Of a stretch of DNA of 64,000 bases, positions 25,841 through 35,834 are shown one piece after another. Source of the stretch: Sediminicola sp040566555 (GTDB taxonomy: Bacteria > Bacteroidota > Bacteroidia > Flavobacteriales > Flavobacteriaceae); NCBI RefSeq assembly GCF_040566555.1, contig NZ_JBEWYP010000005.1, positions 1 to 64,000 of the forward strand. The letters run 5' to 3'. The translations under genes were made by a program, and so were the position numbers. The notes under the pieces were generated by a model, which worked only from the letters and a program-made list of their open reading frames with translations, was not told the origin of the DNA and searched no databases. Each line of letters opens with the position of its first letter. Position 1 is the stretch's first letter.

Positions 25841-26740
25841 TTAAATAAATTTATCCACTACATAAACCACTTGCATCAATGTAATATAAGTGACACTTGC
25901 CAACATAAGATTTTTGGCAGATTTGTTATCTTTTCTTTCATAAAGCCGCATCGCAAAAAACAACATCCCCAAGCCCATCGCAAAAATTAGAATTGCGGCT
26001 ACAATGGACAATTGAAGTCTTCCCGTTATTCCGAAAACCGGAATAATAGAAATTACCATCATCCAAATAGTATACATGATTATCTGAAGGGCGGTGCCTT
26101 TGTCTTTTTTACCCGTGGGCAACATTTTAAAACCTCCTTTTTTATAATCCTCATCCAACATCCATCCCAAGGCCCAAAAATGTGGAAACTGCCAAAAGAA
26201 CTGTATCATAAAAAGAGTTCCGGGCTCTATTCCAAACTCATTGGTTGCGGCAACCCAGCCCAACATAAATGGTATGGCCCCAGGAAAAGCCCCTACAAAA
26301 ACAGAGAGGGGTGTCTTGGTCTTTAAAGGCGTATAAACACTGGTATACAAAAAGATGGAAATGGCACCGAACATTGCTGTCTTCGGATTCAAAATATACA
26401 AAGATACCAAGCCGACAATGGTTAAAACCACTGCAATGACCATTGCGGTAGTAACCGACATTCTTCCAGAAGGAATAGGCCTGTTTTTGGTCCGGTTCAT
26501 CAGGGCATCCAAATCCTTTTCAATAACTTGGTTAAAAGCATTGGACGCACCTACCATGCAATACCCGCCAAAAGACAATAAAAAAAGTGATAGATAACTA
26601 ATCTCCACCGCACCAAGAAAGTATCCGGCGATAGATGAAAAAACCACGCTTACCGCCAGCCTAGCTTTGGTAATTTCTTTAAAATCAGCAAATATCAAAG
26701 ACCATAAGGTGCTTTTTGCTGTTTGAACCGCAGTCTTCAT
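25841..26740 (-). CDS. ctaB: Protohaem IX farnesyltransferase (haem O synthase)
   Basis: This 299-residue UbiA-superfamily prenyltransferase adds a farnesyl group to haem B, giving haem O, the precursor of haem A for the aa3 oxidase. The signature first Asp-rich motif NAFNQVIEKDLDALMNRT followed by KNRPIPSG is intact. The second motif is DEDYKKGGFKMLP. About nine membrane helices are visible. It is the first gene of the minus-strand cluster ctaB-coxIII-coxIII-coxIV-SCO, with a good promoter at 26762-26792. Confidence 0.96.
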   Translation of the reverse strand: MKTAVQTAKSTLWSLIFADFKEITKARLAVSVVFSSIAGYFLGAVEISYLSLFLLSFGGYCMVGASNAFNQVIEKDLDALMNRTKNRPIPSGRMSVTTAMVIAVVLTIVGLVSLYILNPKTAMFGAISIFLYTSVYTPLKTKTPLSVFVGAFPGAIPFMLGWVAATNEFGIEPGTLFMIQFFWQFPHFWALGWMLDEDYKKGGFKMLPTGKKDKGTALQIIMYTIWMMVISIIPVFGITGRLQLSIVAAILIFAMGLGMLFFAMRLYERKDNKSAKNLMLASVTYITLMQVVYVVDKFI

Positions 26741-26761
26741 CTAGAATTTTTAAAAGGAGTG

Positions 26762-26792
26762 CAAAGATAAGACCCAAATGATTTTTTTCCAA
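26762..26792 (-). promoter_or_regulatory. Promoter of the ctaB-coxIII operon
   Basis: On the minus strand TTG (26792-26790), 20 bases, then TATCTTTG (26769-26762) match the Bacteroidota consensus. The -7 element ends 21 bases upstream of the ctaB start. Confidence 0.65.
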
Positions 26793-26929
26793 CCTAATAC
26801 GGGTATTTATGTTATTTAGAAGACATATTACCTTCTCCTTCCTTAAAACCATTAGTATGGGAGAAAATAATTGTACACTCACCACCATTTTTAACACGTA
26901 TAATTATAATCCTGGGAGTATAGAAAAAG

Positions 26930-26957
26930 AAAAACCCAGGCCTAGGCCTGGGTTTTT
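26930..26957 (-). terminator. Perfectly palindromic bidirectional terminator after tonB
   Basis: All 28 bases are a perfect palindrome (A5-CCCAGGCCTAGGCCTGGG-T5), flanked by extra T on both strands. It begins about 50 bases after the tonB stop and precedes the ctaB promoter, so it insulates the sprA-tonB unit from the oxidase unit. It can act on both strands, but no plus-strand gene is near. Confidence 0.9.
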
Positions 26958-27007
26958 TATTACTTCTAAACAAACCCTCCAAAAAGGGGATGTCCTTAAC
27001 TTCGTTA

Positions 27008-27712
27008 TTACTGTAGCTTAAAGGTAATTGGAATACTAAATGGAACCCTTACAGCTCTACCTCTTTGCTTACCAGGAGTCATCCTTGGTAATTTACTGAT
27101 AATTCTTTCTGCTTCTTTTTCCAAGTTTTGGTCAGGTCCACGCATTCTAACGTTTCCGATACTACCATCTTTTTGGATCACGAACATAACACTAACTCTA
27201 CCTTGAACCCCCATTTCTTGGGCAATTTCAGGGTAACGGAAGTTTTTACGGATGTGTTGTTGCATCATATCATTGAAACATGCTCTTTTATCCTTCTCGT
27301 TTTCACAACCTGGAAAAACAGGAACGTCTTCAATAACCGCGAAAGGAACGTCGATATCCTCTTCTACATCCTCTACTGCGATATCATCTACTTCAATGAT
27401 TTCCTCCTCTTGGGAAGTTTCAGTAGATTTTATTACTGTCTCCTCAACCTCAACCTCATCTTCAACAACGGTAATGATCTCCGGTGCTGCTGGTGGTGGT
27501 GGTGGTGGTGGAGTTTTTATTTGCTCTGTCATTGGAACTTCTTCATCCAACATATCTTCTACGTTCAAAGAAACGTCATAGGTAGTCTGTTCATCGTAAG
27601 TCTTCCATTCCAAAGCACGCCATATAATCAACATTACAACAGCTAAGCCTATAACGAAGTACATGCCGCTGTTTTTTGTCAAATCTGCTTTTGGATTCTT
27701 TTTTGGTTCCAT
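27008..27712 (-). CDS. tonB: TonB energy transducer
   Basis: This 234-residue protein has a cytoplasmic N-terminus, one membrane helix (about 19-35), a proline tract of seven consecutive Pro near residue 67, a long acidic Glu/Val-rich linker (VEVEETVIKSTETSQEEEI) and a C-terminal TonB domain (about 140-234: YPEIAQEMGVQGRVSVMFVIQKDGS, RVPFSIPITF). It transmits proton motive force from ExbBD to outer-membrane receptors. ExbB and ExbD are not encoded here. It ends the run gcvH-vanZ-tonB, with a 52-base gap before it and a perfect terminator after it. Confidence 0.95.
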   Translation of the reverse strand: MEPKKNPKADLTKNSGMYFVIGLAVVMLIIWRALEWKTYDEQTTYDVSLNVEDMLDEEVPMTEQIKTPPPPPPPAAPEIITVVEDEVEVEETVIKSTETSQEEEIIEVDDIAVEDVEEDIDVPFAVIEDVPVFPGCENEKDKRACFNDMMQQHIRKNFRYPEIAQEMGVQGRVSVMFVIQKDGSIGNVRMRGPDQNLEKEAERIISKLPRMTPGKQRGRAVRVPFSIPITFKLQ

Positions 27713-27764
27713 ATAGTTAGTTTTAAGGTTTGCTAATTTAATTATTAATTTAGTAAAAAAACAA

Positions 27765-28166
27765 TTAATTTTTCCATTTTAACTGCCTTTTCCCAGAAAA
27801 TGCGAGTTTTATTGCCAGAGCCCCTACTAAAGCCCCTAAAGTATTGGCCATTACATCAAATACATCTCCCTCTCTATCAACAGTTAACTCGCTTTGTACT
27901 ACCTCAATAACTATACCATAAAGTATAACTGCGATAACAATTGTTAGAATTGATTTTTTCATATCATTTTCACCCTGAGTTCTTTCCCTAAGGAACAAAG
28001 CCCCTAAGACCGCTGCCATAAAATAAAAGATAAAATGAACCAGCTTGTCCATAAAGGGCAGTTCAAAATCTGGTAAGTCGCCTTCTGAAAATGAAAATAA
28101 GCTGAGCAGTGTTATGAACACCATCCAGCTTATAAATGCAATTGTAAAGATGCTTTTCTTAAGCAC
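27765..28166 (-). CDS. VanZ family membrane protein
   Basis: This 133-residue protein has four membrane helices. The VanZ-like pattern is visible: ELPFMDKLVHFIFYFMAAVLGALFL and the final DREGDVFDVMANTLGALVGALAI, where the Asp-Val-x-Ala-Asn-x-x-Gly motif is the family hallmark. The family is named after a teicoplanin-resistance protein, but in Bacteroidota it is a conserved housekeeping neighbour of gcvH with unknown function. Its start overlaps the end of gcvH by 8 bases. Confidence 0.9.
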   Translation of the reverse strand: MLKKSIFTIAFISWMVFITLLSLFSFSEGDLPDFELPFMDKLVHFIFYFMAAVLGALFLRERTQGENDMKKSILTIVIAVILYGIVIEVVQSELTVDREGDVFDVMANTLGALVGALAIKLAFSGKRQLKWKN

Positions 28167-28539
28167 CTATCAATTCTTTGTAATCCGCATCACTAAGAAG
28201 ACCGTCAACTTCCGATGGGTCACTTAGTTTTATTTTTATCATCCATCCCTCTCCGTAAGGATCGGTGTTCACTTTTTCAGGTTCATCCTCCAACATTGTA
28301 TTGAACTCAATAATCTCTCCACTCAAAGGCAGAAAAAGATCAGAAACTGTTTTGACAGCTTCTACCGTTCCAAATATTTCTTCCTTATCCAAAGTTTCAT
28401 CCAAGGTCTCTACCTCTACGTAAACGATATCCCCCAATTCCCCTTGGGCAAAATCTGTGATCCCCACTGTTGCAATATCCCCTTCAATCTTAATCCACTC
28501 GTGGTCTTTGGTATACTTTAATTCGGATGGTACGCTCAT
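28159..28539 (-). CDS. gcvH: Glycine cleavage system H protein
   Basis: GcvH is the 126-residue lipoyl carrier that shuttles the aminomethyl group between P, T and L proteins. The lipoylation site is Lys63 in FGTVEAVKTVSDLFLPLSG. KYTKDHEWIKIEG at the N-terminus and PYGEGWMIKIKL near the end are typical. No gcvP or gcvT is close by, as is usual in Flavobacteria where gcvH sits beside sprA. A good promoter lies at 28565-28595. Confidence 0.97.
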   Translation of the reverse strand: MSVPSELKYTKDHEWIKIEGDIATVGITDFAQGELGDIVYVEVETLDETLDKEEIFGTVEAVKTVSDLFLPLSGEIIEFNTMLEDEPEKVNTDPYGEGWMIKIKLSDPSEVDGLLSDADYKELIGA

Positions 28540-28564
28540 GTCTTTTAATTAAATGTTAGAGCCG

Positions 28565-28595
28565 CAAATGTATGGGATTTTGGTAATCTATTCAA
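28565..28595 (-). promoter_or_regulatory. Promoter of gcvH-vanZ
   Basis: On the minus strand TTG (28595-28593), 20 bases, then TACATTTG (28572-28565) match the Bacteroidota promoter. The -7 element ends 25 bases upstream of gcvH. It separates gcvH transcription from that of sprA, which ends at 28666. Confidence 0.65.
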
Positions 28596-28665
28596 AAAAA
28601 GTAATCCATTATTAACAAATCACAACTAAGACCTTTCCCAGGCATTAAAGTGGATTCTTAACTTC

Positions 28666-31600
28666 CTAGTTACCAAAATTATACCTTATGGTAAACCCAG
28701 TATTTATTGTTGATTGTGGAAATGCCGTAGAAACCGCAAACTGCGAAAAAGAGTAATCATAAAAGAACAGGGCATTCAAGGTTTTACTCAAGGCGTAATC
28801 TGCCGTAAATTTAACCGAGAGCAGGTTTTGTCCAGAGGTAATTTGATTGTTCGTAATATCCAAATTTCGTATAATGGTCACATTGTCCCTTAAGGTTGCG
28901 TCTGCTTTCAAATTCAGATCCCCTTTGAAACGTTGTTTCTCACCCCCGATATTGGTCACCAATTTCACATCCTTGAATCTGTATCCCAAGCCAACGGTAT
29001 ACTCTTTTCCATTGATCTCCGTAAGTAGGTCGTTATCAAAACTTAGGGACAACGCCCTATCTGTTCGTACCTCCGCCACAACGCTCATGGAATTTTTCAT
29101 TTCAAAATCGACCCTCATCAAGGGATTGAACTGATCCGTCAATACCACATTATTAATAATATTGTCCGGCAGAAAATCGCCGTTCTCCGGGTCAATGGAA
29201 GTATTTTGTTTCTCTAAATTGGTCTGGAAGGAATTGATACTATAAGCGGCCCTATACCCATGACTCAGGGAGAAGCGCTTAAACTTACTCTTAAACCACT
29301 TGTTCTGCATCAAGCCGGTATACTTTATATTCCAGTTGGGAATTGGAATATCCCTAAAGGCATCCAAGTTCACCCTATTCACATCTTGTCCCGTATAGGC
29401 TGCAAAGAAGGCCGGCAATAAGACTTCTTGTTGATTCTTGCCATATCGTTCCGGATAACCATCTGCATCCACCTGACCTGTTCCCTGTCCTCTATCGGAC
29501 ACCAATCTGTTGGCTATGACGATTCTATTATTTTTAAACTCTTGAAAGCTCTCTGAAGTAAATTCATCGCTTTTTCCAAAGGAGGTCCCTATCATGACCG
29601 TAGAAATACTGAAGTTCCCATAGTTGTTCCCCAGTAAATTTTCATACTCAAAAGAGCCGTCTCCCAACTCATTCACCTTAAAATTTTCCTGATAGCTTTC
29701 TGAATACTGCCTGTCAGCCACCAAATCTATGGTAAGATCTTTTATGGGTTGTGCCGTTGCGGTGATGTTCAATTGCTTATTGGTACGTTCTATAAATTGT
29801 TGGTTAAACTCTGTAAAAGTGGTAAGCCATCCATTCCGGGCAGCTTCAAAACGCACATCGGCCTGACTCCCAAAAACAAATCCTATAGTTGGCTTTGCCG
29901 TACCGATAAACCCGATGGATCTGGTATATCCAGGAAGTACCTTTCCATTATTCTCACTGTAATTAAAATTCACCCTTTTTACCATGGTCAAGATGTCCAC
30001 AGCAGTATTGAATAGGCCACTGGTTTTCTTTTGGGCTTTTTGTTCTGCCTCAGCTTTTTTAGTAAGGTTGCCTGCCTTATCCCTCCTAGTGGAATTGACA
30101 CTTACCACATCTTTGGCAGTTCTTTTCTTCAGCCCTAAATAATCATACAATTTCTGCATCCCCAAAGAAGCGGTAATCGTATGGGTATTGGCGTTTTGGA
30201 TGGTGTTGATGGACACGTTTTCCTGTCCTGGTTCCAATCTCGCTATTTCATTAAGTGCATCTCCGCCCCTTTGCCAGTCAAAATTACTAGTGTAACTGTA
30301 TTGGGCATTGATAAAATCCAACGCGGGTATTTTGTTAAAAGGCACCTCATAGTTCAATTGCATCTGCTGGGCATGCCTATTGGGTTCCCCAATATCCCAA
30401 AAACCATCCCACAATCCTAGGGCCGGATCTATTCCCGAATCCTCATTGCCCGCCTCTTCAAAATAGTTACGGACAATATTGTTATTGGAAGCTGTTAAAT
30501 TCAATCGCAAAGACTTGCTCAGGCTATAGTTTAATGCATATTGCCAATTAAAGAGATAGTTACGCTGCTGTAATACCGGCAGATCCAATGATTCTACCCC
30601 TGGTTCCAATACATCCCTAAAACGTTGTTGGTTGAAAGATCGGTTGATATTTGAATTGACGGCAATACTTGTTGGCAGTAAGTTAAAGTTTACATCTTTC
30701 AACCATTTCAAATACCTACCATTGAATAAAGAATCCTGCTTTGCAAAAGGAGCCACAGAGGCGGGCTTAAAGTTATGGTTGTAGACCATTCCCGTTACCA
30801 CGTTTTGATCTCTTAATTCCGCTATTTCAAAATCCCTATGGTCCGTTTCATTATAGGAATAGTTCAAGGTGAAGTTTTCAACATCGTAAAAATTTGCATC
30901 GGCTTCCTCTCCACGATTTTTTCGAACCCCAATAAGGTTGATACTTGTTCTTTTGGTATAATCTTCGGCCTGCTCCTTAATGGCATCGGCTTCAGCCTGA
31001 GAACTAGCAGTAGCTACTCTGTCCTCCAATTTTAAATCATCGTATACGGGATCAAATTCGGGAGTTATTAGTTGTTCTGATATCCCATAATTGAAGGGCA
31101 ATTGAATCCCCCATTTTTTGGGCAGCAATTGACCTACGTTCACATTGGTCACCACGTCATAAGAAATAGCGTCCTCCCTTGATCTCTCGTTCGGCATTTG
31201 ATCTATGCCCCCGAAGCCTGAAGTGCTCTTGCTACCCGTAGCCGAGAAGTTTGCGAAATCGGCAATATTGGCATCCACGGCGGCCACGGCAGCCCATCCC
31301 CCATTATTGTCCAGACCGGCAAGTCGCAATTCATTAAACCAGACCTCACCTCGAGCGGGTAAATTATCAATGTTTTTAACCCCCACCATTACACTTCTTA
31401 AACTCCCCAAGGATGGGTTACCTCGTATTCCAATACGAGCCCTTCCCGGTGTTCTCGGAGCAAATTCTTCGACAGCTACCACATCCCCATCCACAATTTC
31501 ATAGTAGTTGACAGTGTTCAAGGATTGGTTGGATATGCCCAAAGACTTTACCTTAGAGAGGTCATTTAAAGGAATGTCGATCTCATTCACTTCTGGCCAA

Positions 31601-34600
31601 ATATCAGTATCCAAGGAAGACCCGAATGGCGTAAACTGTAATGGAAGTTCAATTTGATAAAAGTTTTGGCTGAAATCTGTTCCAATTCTTAAGAAACCTA
31701 CCAAAGGTGTTTCGTCATTGGTATAATCACTGTCCACAATTTTCTCGGCATGCATGAACATCTTTAAACGCTCATACTGTCTAATATCTATATTCACATT
31801 TTTGAACACTCCCCTTGAATCCTCAGATTCCAAATTTTCCACCACAAAGGAAAGGGATTGTTCATTTTGGCGAATTATAGTGTTGTTATTGTTCAATTGC
31901 TCCCTGATGACTCCAGGAGGCAGGACATATGGTATAGGTGTTCTTCCATTGTTTTCTTCAATATTCACCGTATTCACATCCACAAAGGTACCATCGTCAG
32001 CAGGGTTATTATCTACCTCTGGCTGCAAGGAATTTGTGTAGGTACGCCAATCGCCACGGACCAGATCCAAGGTCGCGAAACGAAGGACCACATTATCGGA
32101 GAAATTAGTGAGGTACATACGCATAAAGCTAATGGACCTAAAATCACTAATACCGCCAACGGCATCCGTAAAATCACTAAGTGGAATTTTGTATTGTATC
32201 CAACGACGGTTCAAAGTTGTGCCATTGGGTAACTGAGGGGTAACCCCTTCTTTTATATCGGTTACATACTTGTCATTAATAGTGGTGTTGGGCTTAATGG
32301 CGATACGATATTCATAATAACTGTTGACCGTATTCATGGTAAGATCCCTGTCTATATCTTCTACATCGGGCAAGGTGGTGGAACCCCTATTGGTATTGGT
32401 GACCTGCACAGGAGAGTTGCCTTGCGGGTTGTTAAAATCCAAATATCTATTTAAAATGCTCCCATCCCTATTCAGGTAATATTGGTAGTTATCCAAGGCA
32501 GGGTCATTCCCTGGGTTGTTGGTATAGATTGATCCTTCTGCAGCATCATCAAGACCATCAAATCCTAAATCCTGTAAACCCCTGTTGGTTTCATTGGTAT
32601 CAAAAGCATATACCAAAGATTGGGTTGCGGGTACTTTTCCCCAGGCAGTAGGAGTTACCAAATCGTTGCTATTTACACCTGGCAAACCATTCTCATATTG
32701 TTTTCTCCCATCTTTTAGAATATCCTCAGATATGTTACCAAAGTTGAAGACCAATTCCCCACTGGAGGTGGTGTTCCCGTCTACATAAGGATCCAACACC
32801 CAAAACTGAACAAACTCCACATTGGACTGCTCAAAATTGGTGCTGCTCAAGGAACGCATGATTCCTCCCCATTTAGAATTCGGTTGTTCTCCCGCAAAAT
32901 TTGGGTTATCGTTGTATGGTCCTTTTGCATTTGGGAAATAGGAAACATCCAATGTGCTCTGAACAGTCGTTTGTCCTTGGGCAATATCTACCTGAGGAAA
33001 AACCTCATCAATAAATACCCTTCTTGTCGGATTGGTAGAAACATCGGAATCTGTAATTCCTGAAGGTCTTTGATTGGTGTAAAAAATAGGATCGATCGTA
33101 TACCACGCCATTTTCGCCCTTTGGTATCCTGTTTCCAATCCGCTCTTTCCATCTGCAAATTCTACCGGGGTACTGGCCAAAGACCAACCTAGGGAAGAGC
33201 GGATATCTATAAGGGACTGGGCCCCTTCAAAATCATCTACATACGTTGTTGTTTCCCCTTCAAAATCTGCATTTTTAGGCGATCCGGGCTGCAGCCAAGC
33301 TATCTCACCTCTTACTGATACATTGGAAGGTACATCGGTATCTATATTGGGCAATTTATTTGCCAATCTTGTAAGGAATGGCACTTCGGTAGAAAAATTC
33401 CCGTTAACGCCAAAAATACTATTGTTGACCGGCTCCACCCCATAGTTCGATTTTTGGGTCAAGGGACGTTCATTAAGATTCAACAAGGTGGCACCCAATA
33501 GGAAATTCTTATTAAATTGGTGCTCCACATTTACTCCTGTAAACCTTCTGCTCTGTTGGCCGAATACCGCATTGTTCTCCACGGAGATGTTAATAGGGGT
33601 ATTGGAAGCCTCCAAACTTGGATCTAAAATCTGCACTGTTCCCGCTTGGTAGTTTACGGTATAATCTATCCCTTCTTGCAATTGGCGACCTCCAGCAGTT
33701 ACTCTAACCGATCCCTGGGGCACGTTAAAGGCTCCGATAGGAATACCATTACTCCCCTCCGATTTATACTGACCTTTTAGGATAAACTTGTTTTTATCTG
33801 CGTCCTGAAGTGCTGCTGCCTTGGTGAGGGCATACATATTCCTAAAGACATACTTCTGTTGGTTCACATTGTATCCCTGACCATCATTGACGTCATAGGT
33901 ACCGCCTCCCAACGTTTCAAATAAATATTCGCCAAAGGGTTCTACCTTGGTGAAAATAATTCTTCCCGATTGAGTATCCACGGTGATTCCGGGCACAAAA
34001 TCAAAAAAACCATCCCCTCCGCTTTGGACATCGTTGTATGTATTTAATCGGTCAAGATTAAATACATCCAAAAGAATTCGTTCTTCCAACGGCTTAGGTG
34101 TATTGGGCCAACCAGCCCCTGGAGAATTATCTACTGGAGTAATGTAATTTCTTGGGGTAGGATCGGAATATAAAATGTTCAACTTGAAATCATCCTGGCT
34201 CAACTGAAAAGCACCTGTGGAATAGATGTTTTTCATCATTAAGTCCCAAATAGGATCTATTACATTGGTGATATTGCTCTTTAATAGCTTTAGTACTAGA
34301 GTATTATTGTTGACTGCCGGACTCTGGGCTCCCGAAGAAACGGTGGTGGCATCTATTCCCCCATTGGCAAATTCACCCACTTGGTAAACTTCCCCATTGT
34401 AGGTATATTGATATGCAACGGCCAAAACCTCATCATTGCTAAGGCGTTGGTTCAGGGAAACATACCCTAATTGAGTACTGAACTGGTAGTCCCGTCCATT
34501 TTCCAATTTCCGTGCATTCTCCAAGATGGCATAATCAAACCCTTGGTTCACATCATAACCCGGTATATTAAATCCGTTATCTACAGTGGCTATATCCCTC

Positions 34601-35829
34601 ACCTGTGGGGTTAATGCACCTCCATTGCCGATCAAGGCCGGATCGTAATCATTGGCATTGTTCCTTGGCAAATCTCCGGCTGAAGAAGAATTAAAAAACC
34701 CTGGTGGGTTTCCGTTGAGCCTACCTATTCTTGTTTTGGAAGGCACCGCCTCCCCAAGATCCTGTAAGGCCACAACATTTCTCACATTTAAGGTCTGCTG
34801 GCTTCTGTTGGTCACCCAAACTTCGAGCCTGGTAATCTGTACCTGGCTTCTGATGTACGGGTAATTTTCCAAGGCCCTATCGTAGTTGTCCCTGAAATAC
34901 TGTGATATAAAAAAATGCTTGTCCTCATCATAGTCGAGCGAGGATAGGGAATAATCATTTAATGTTCCCCCACCTTGAGCTACTACGGTATTACTTTGTG
35001 AGCGTTGTTCCGAAAAAACAGCAGTTACACTGGTCTTTCCGAATTGCAACTTCGTTTTAACCCCAAACAAACTTTGAGCTCCCGTGATCAAAGAGCTGTT
35101 CAATGGCATATTCACGTTTCCAACTTCTATGGATTGGATAATATCATCCTCTGTGGGTGTATAATCTAACTTCACCAGATTTTGGAAATCGAAAGTGGCC
35201 TCGGTATCATAATTGGCGGTAACTTGAAGTCGCTCTCCAATTTTACCCAACATGCTTAAGCTTATACGTTGATCAAAATCAAAGGATAGGTTGGTACGAT
35301 TTCGGGGGGAAAGTGCAGGATTGTCGTTCTTTTGCCAAATGACACCCAAGTCCATGGCAACCGATCCCTGTGGGATCACCTCAATGGTATTGCCACCAAA
35401 GATAGATTCAAAAAAATTATTGTTGACGTAAAAATTGGGGAGTAAGTTTTTGCGAGCTTCCTCACTTCCAGCTTTCTTTCCGGAATAGGCATCCCTCTTT
35501 TCTTTAAAATAGGATTTCATATCCTCCTTTTTTACCAGATCCTGGTACTGTTCCGGAGTTAGAATGATCGGATAGCTGATATCGTATTTCCCAACACTTT
35601 CCGTATAGATATAACGGTCCATTTTGGGATCATAGGTATACTTTGCGACGATGCTATTGGGGTCTTTCATCAAAAGTCTCCCAAGGGCTACTCCTGTTTT
35701 TGTAGAATCTACTTCTTGTTCTTCCGTTTCCTGGGCAGAAGCAGTTTGTAGGGTCGCCATAAAAATGACACCAATTAGTGAAAGCTTAAATAGAAAAGAT
35801 GTAAGAAATGATTTTGCCCCTGTTTTCAA
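28666..35829 (-). CDS. sprA: SprA, outer-membrane translocon of the type IX secretion system
   Basis: This giant protein of 2387 residues is the largest in the window. A signal peptide covers residues 1-33. The rest is the SprA pattern: repeated plug/barrel strands, RGEIAWLQPGSPKNADFEG, YVDDFEGAQSLIDIRSSLGW, GEVWFNELRLAGLDNNGGWA, and a C-terminal strand FTIRYNFGN. SprA (Sov in Porphyromonas) forms the very large single-chain beta-barrel through which folded T9SS cargo crosses the outer membrane. It is needed for gliding and secretion. It starts only 5 bases after ruvA in the order maeB-ruvA-sprA. The size is normal for the family and the frame is uninterrupted. Confidence 0.97.
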   Translation of the reverse strand: MKTGAKSFLTSFLFKLSLIGVIFMATLQTASAQETEEQEVDSTKTGVALGRLLMKDPNSIVAKYTYDPKMDRYIYTESVGKYDISYPIILTPEQYQDLVKKEDMKSYFKEKRDAYSGKKAGSEEARKNLLPNFYVNNNFFESIFGGNTIEVIPQGSVAMDLGVIWQKNDNPALSPRNRTNLSFDFDQRISLSMLGKIGERLQVTANYDTEATFDFQNLVKLDYTPTEDDIIQSIEVGNVNMPLNSSLITGAQSLFGVKTKLQFGKTSVTAVFSEQRSQSNTVVAQGGGTLNDYSLSSLDYDEDKHFFISQYFRDNYDRALENYPYIRSQVQITRLEVWVTNRSQQTLNVRNVVALQDLGEAVPSKTRIGRLNGNPPGFFNSSSAGDLPRNNANDYDPALIGNGGALTPQVRDIATVDNGFNIPGYDVNQGFDYAILENARKLENGRDYQFSTQLGYVSLNQRLSNDEVLAVAYQYTYNGEVYQVGEFANGGIDATTVSSGAQSPAVNNNTLVLKLLKSNITNVIDPIWDLMMKNIYSTGAFQLSQDDFKLNILYSDPTPRNYITPVDNSPGAGWPNTPKPLEERILLDVFNLDRLNTYNDVQSGGDGFFDFVPGITVDTQSGRIIFTKVEPFGEYLFETLGGGTYDVNDGQGYNVNQQKYVFRNMYALTKAAALQDADKNKFILKGQYKSEGSNGIPIGAFNVPQGSVRVTAGGRQLQEGIDYTVNYQAGTVQILDPSLEASNTPINISVENNAVFGQQSRRFTGVNVEHQFNKNFLLGATLLNLNERPLTQKSNYGVEPVNNSIFGVNGNFSTEVPFLTRLANKLPNIDTDVPSNVSVRGEIAWLQPGSPKNADFEGETTTYVDDFEGAQSLIDIRSSLGWSLASTPVEFADGKSGLETGYQRAKMAWYTIDPIFYTNQRPSGITDSDVSTNPTRRVFIDEVFPQVDIAQGQTTVQSTLDVSYFPNAKGPYNDNPNFAGEQPNSKWGGIMRSLSSTNFEQSNVEFVQFWVLDPYVDGNTTSSGELVFNFGNISEDILKDGRKQYENGLPGVNSNDLVTPTAWGKVPATQSLVYAFDTNETNRGLQDLGFDGLDDAAEGSIYTNNPGNDPALDNYQYYLNRDGSILNRYLDFNNPQGNSPVQVTNTNRGSTTLPDVEDIDRDLTMNTVNSYYEYRIAIKPNTTINDKYVTDIKEGVTPQLPNGTTLNRRWIQYKIPLSDFTDAVGGISDFRSISFMRMYLTNFSDNVVLRFATLDLVRGDWRTYTNSLQPEVDNNPADDGTFVDVNTVNIEENNGRTPIPYVLPPGVIREQLNNNNTIIRQNEQSLSFVVENLESEDSRGVFKNVNIDIRQYERLKMFMHAEKIVDSDYTNDETPLVGFLRIGTDFSQNFYQIELPLQFTPFGSSLDTDIWPEVNEIDIPLNDLSKVKSLGISNQSLNTVNYYEIVDGDVVAVEEFAPRTPGRARIGIRGNPSLGSLRSVMVGVKNIDNLPARGEVWFNELRLAGLDNNGGWAAVAAVDANIADFANFSATGSKSTSGFGGIDQMPNERSREDAISYDVVTNVNVGQLLPKKWGIQLPFNYGISEQLITPEFDPVYDDLKLEDRVATASSQAEADAIKEQAEDYTKRTSINLIGVRKNRGEEADANFYDVENFTLNYSYNETDHRDFEIAELRDQNVVTGMVYNHNFKPASVAPFAKQDSLFNGRYLKWLKDVNFNLLPTSIAVNSNINRSFNQQRFRDVLEPGVESLDLPVLQQRNYLFNWQYALNYSLSKSLRLNLTASNNNIVRNYFEEAGNEDSGIDPALGLWDGFWDIGEPNRHAQQMQLNYEVPFNKIPALDFINAQYSYTSNFDWQRGGDALNEIARLEPGQENVSINTIQNANTHTITASLGMQKLYDYLGLKKRTAKDVVSVNSTRRDKAGNLTKKAEAEQKAQKKTSGLFNTAVDILTMVKRVNFNYSENNGKVLPGYTRSIGFIGTAKPTIGFVFGSQADVRFEAARNGWLTTFTEFNQQFIERTNKQLNITATAQPIKDLTIDLVADRQYSESYQENFKVNELGDGSFEYENLLGNNYGNFSISTVMIGTSFGKSDEFTSESFQEFKNNRIVIANRLVSDRGQGTGQVDADGYPERYGKNQQEVLLPAFFAAYTGQDVNRVNLDAFRDIPIPNWNIKYTGLMQNKWFKSKFKRFSLSHGYRAAYSINSFQTNLEKQNTSIDPENGDFLPDNIINNVVLTDQFNPLMRVDFEMKNSMSVVAEVRTDRALSLSFDNDLLTEINGKEYTVGLGYRFKDVKLVTNIGGEKQRFKGDLNLKADATLRDNVTIIRNLDITNNQITSGQNLLSVKFTADYALSKTLNALFFYDYSFSQFAVSTAFPQSTINTGFTIRYNFGN

Positions 35830-35834
35830 ACTTT

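Noticed and set aside
26685..26897. 70-codon minus-strand frame overlapping the ctaB start and promoter
   Set aside because: It covers the well-supported ctaB promoter and start in another frame, has no recognisable content, and would leave ctaB without its leader.
27490..27515. GGT trinucleotide run as a microsatellite
   Set aside because: It encodes the polyproline stretch of TonB and is explained by the protein.
27128..27646. 172-codon plus-strand frame opposite tonB
   Set aside because: It is antisense to a clear tonB; its Trp-run and Phe/Leu/Ser bias come from the complement of the proline and glutamate codons.
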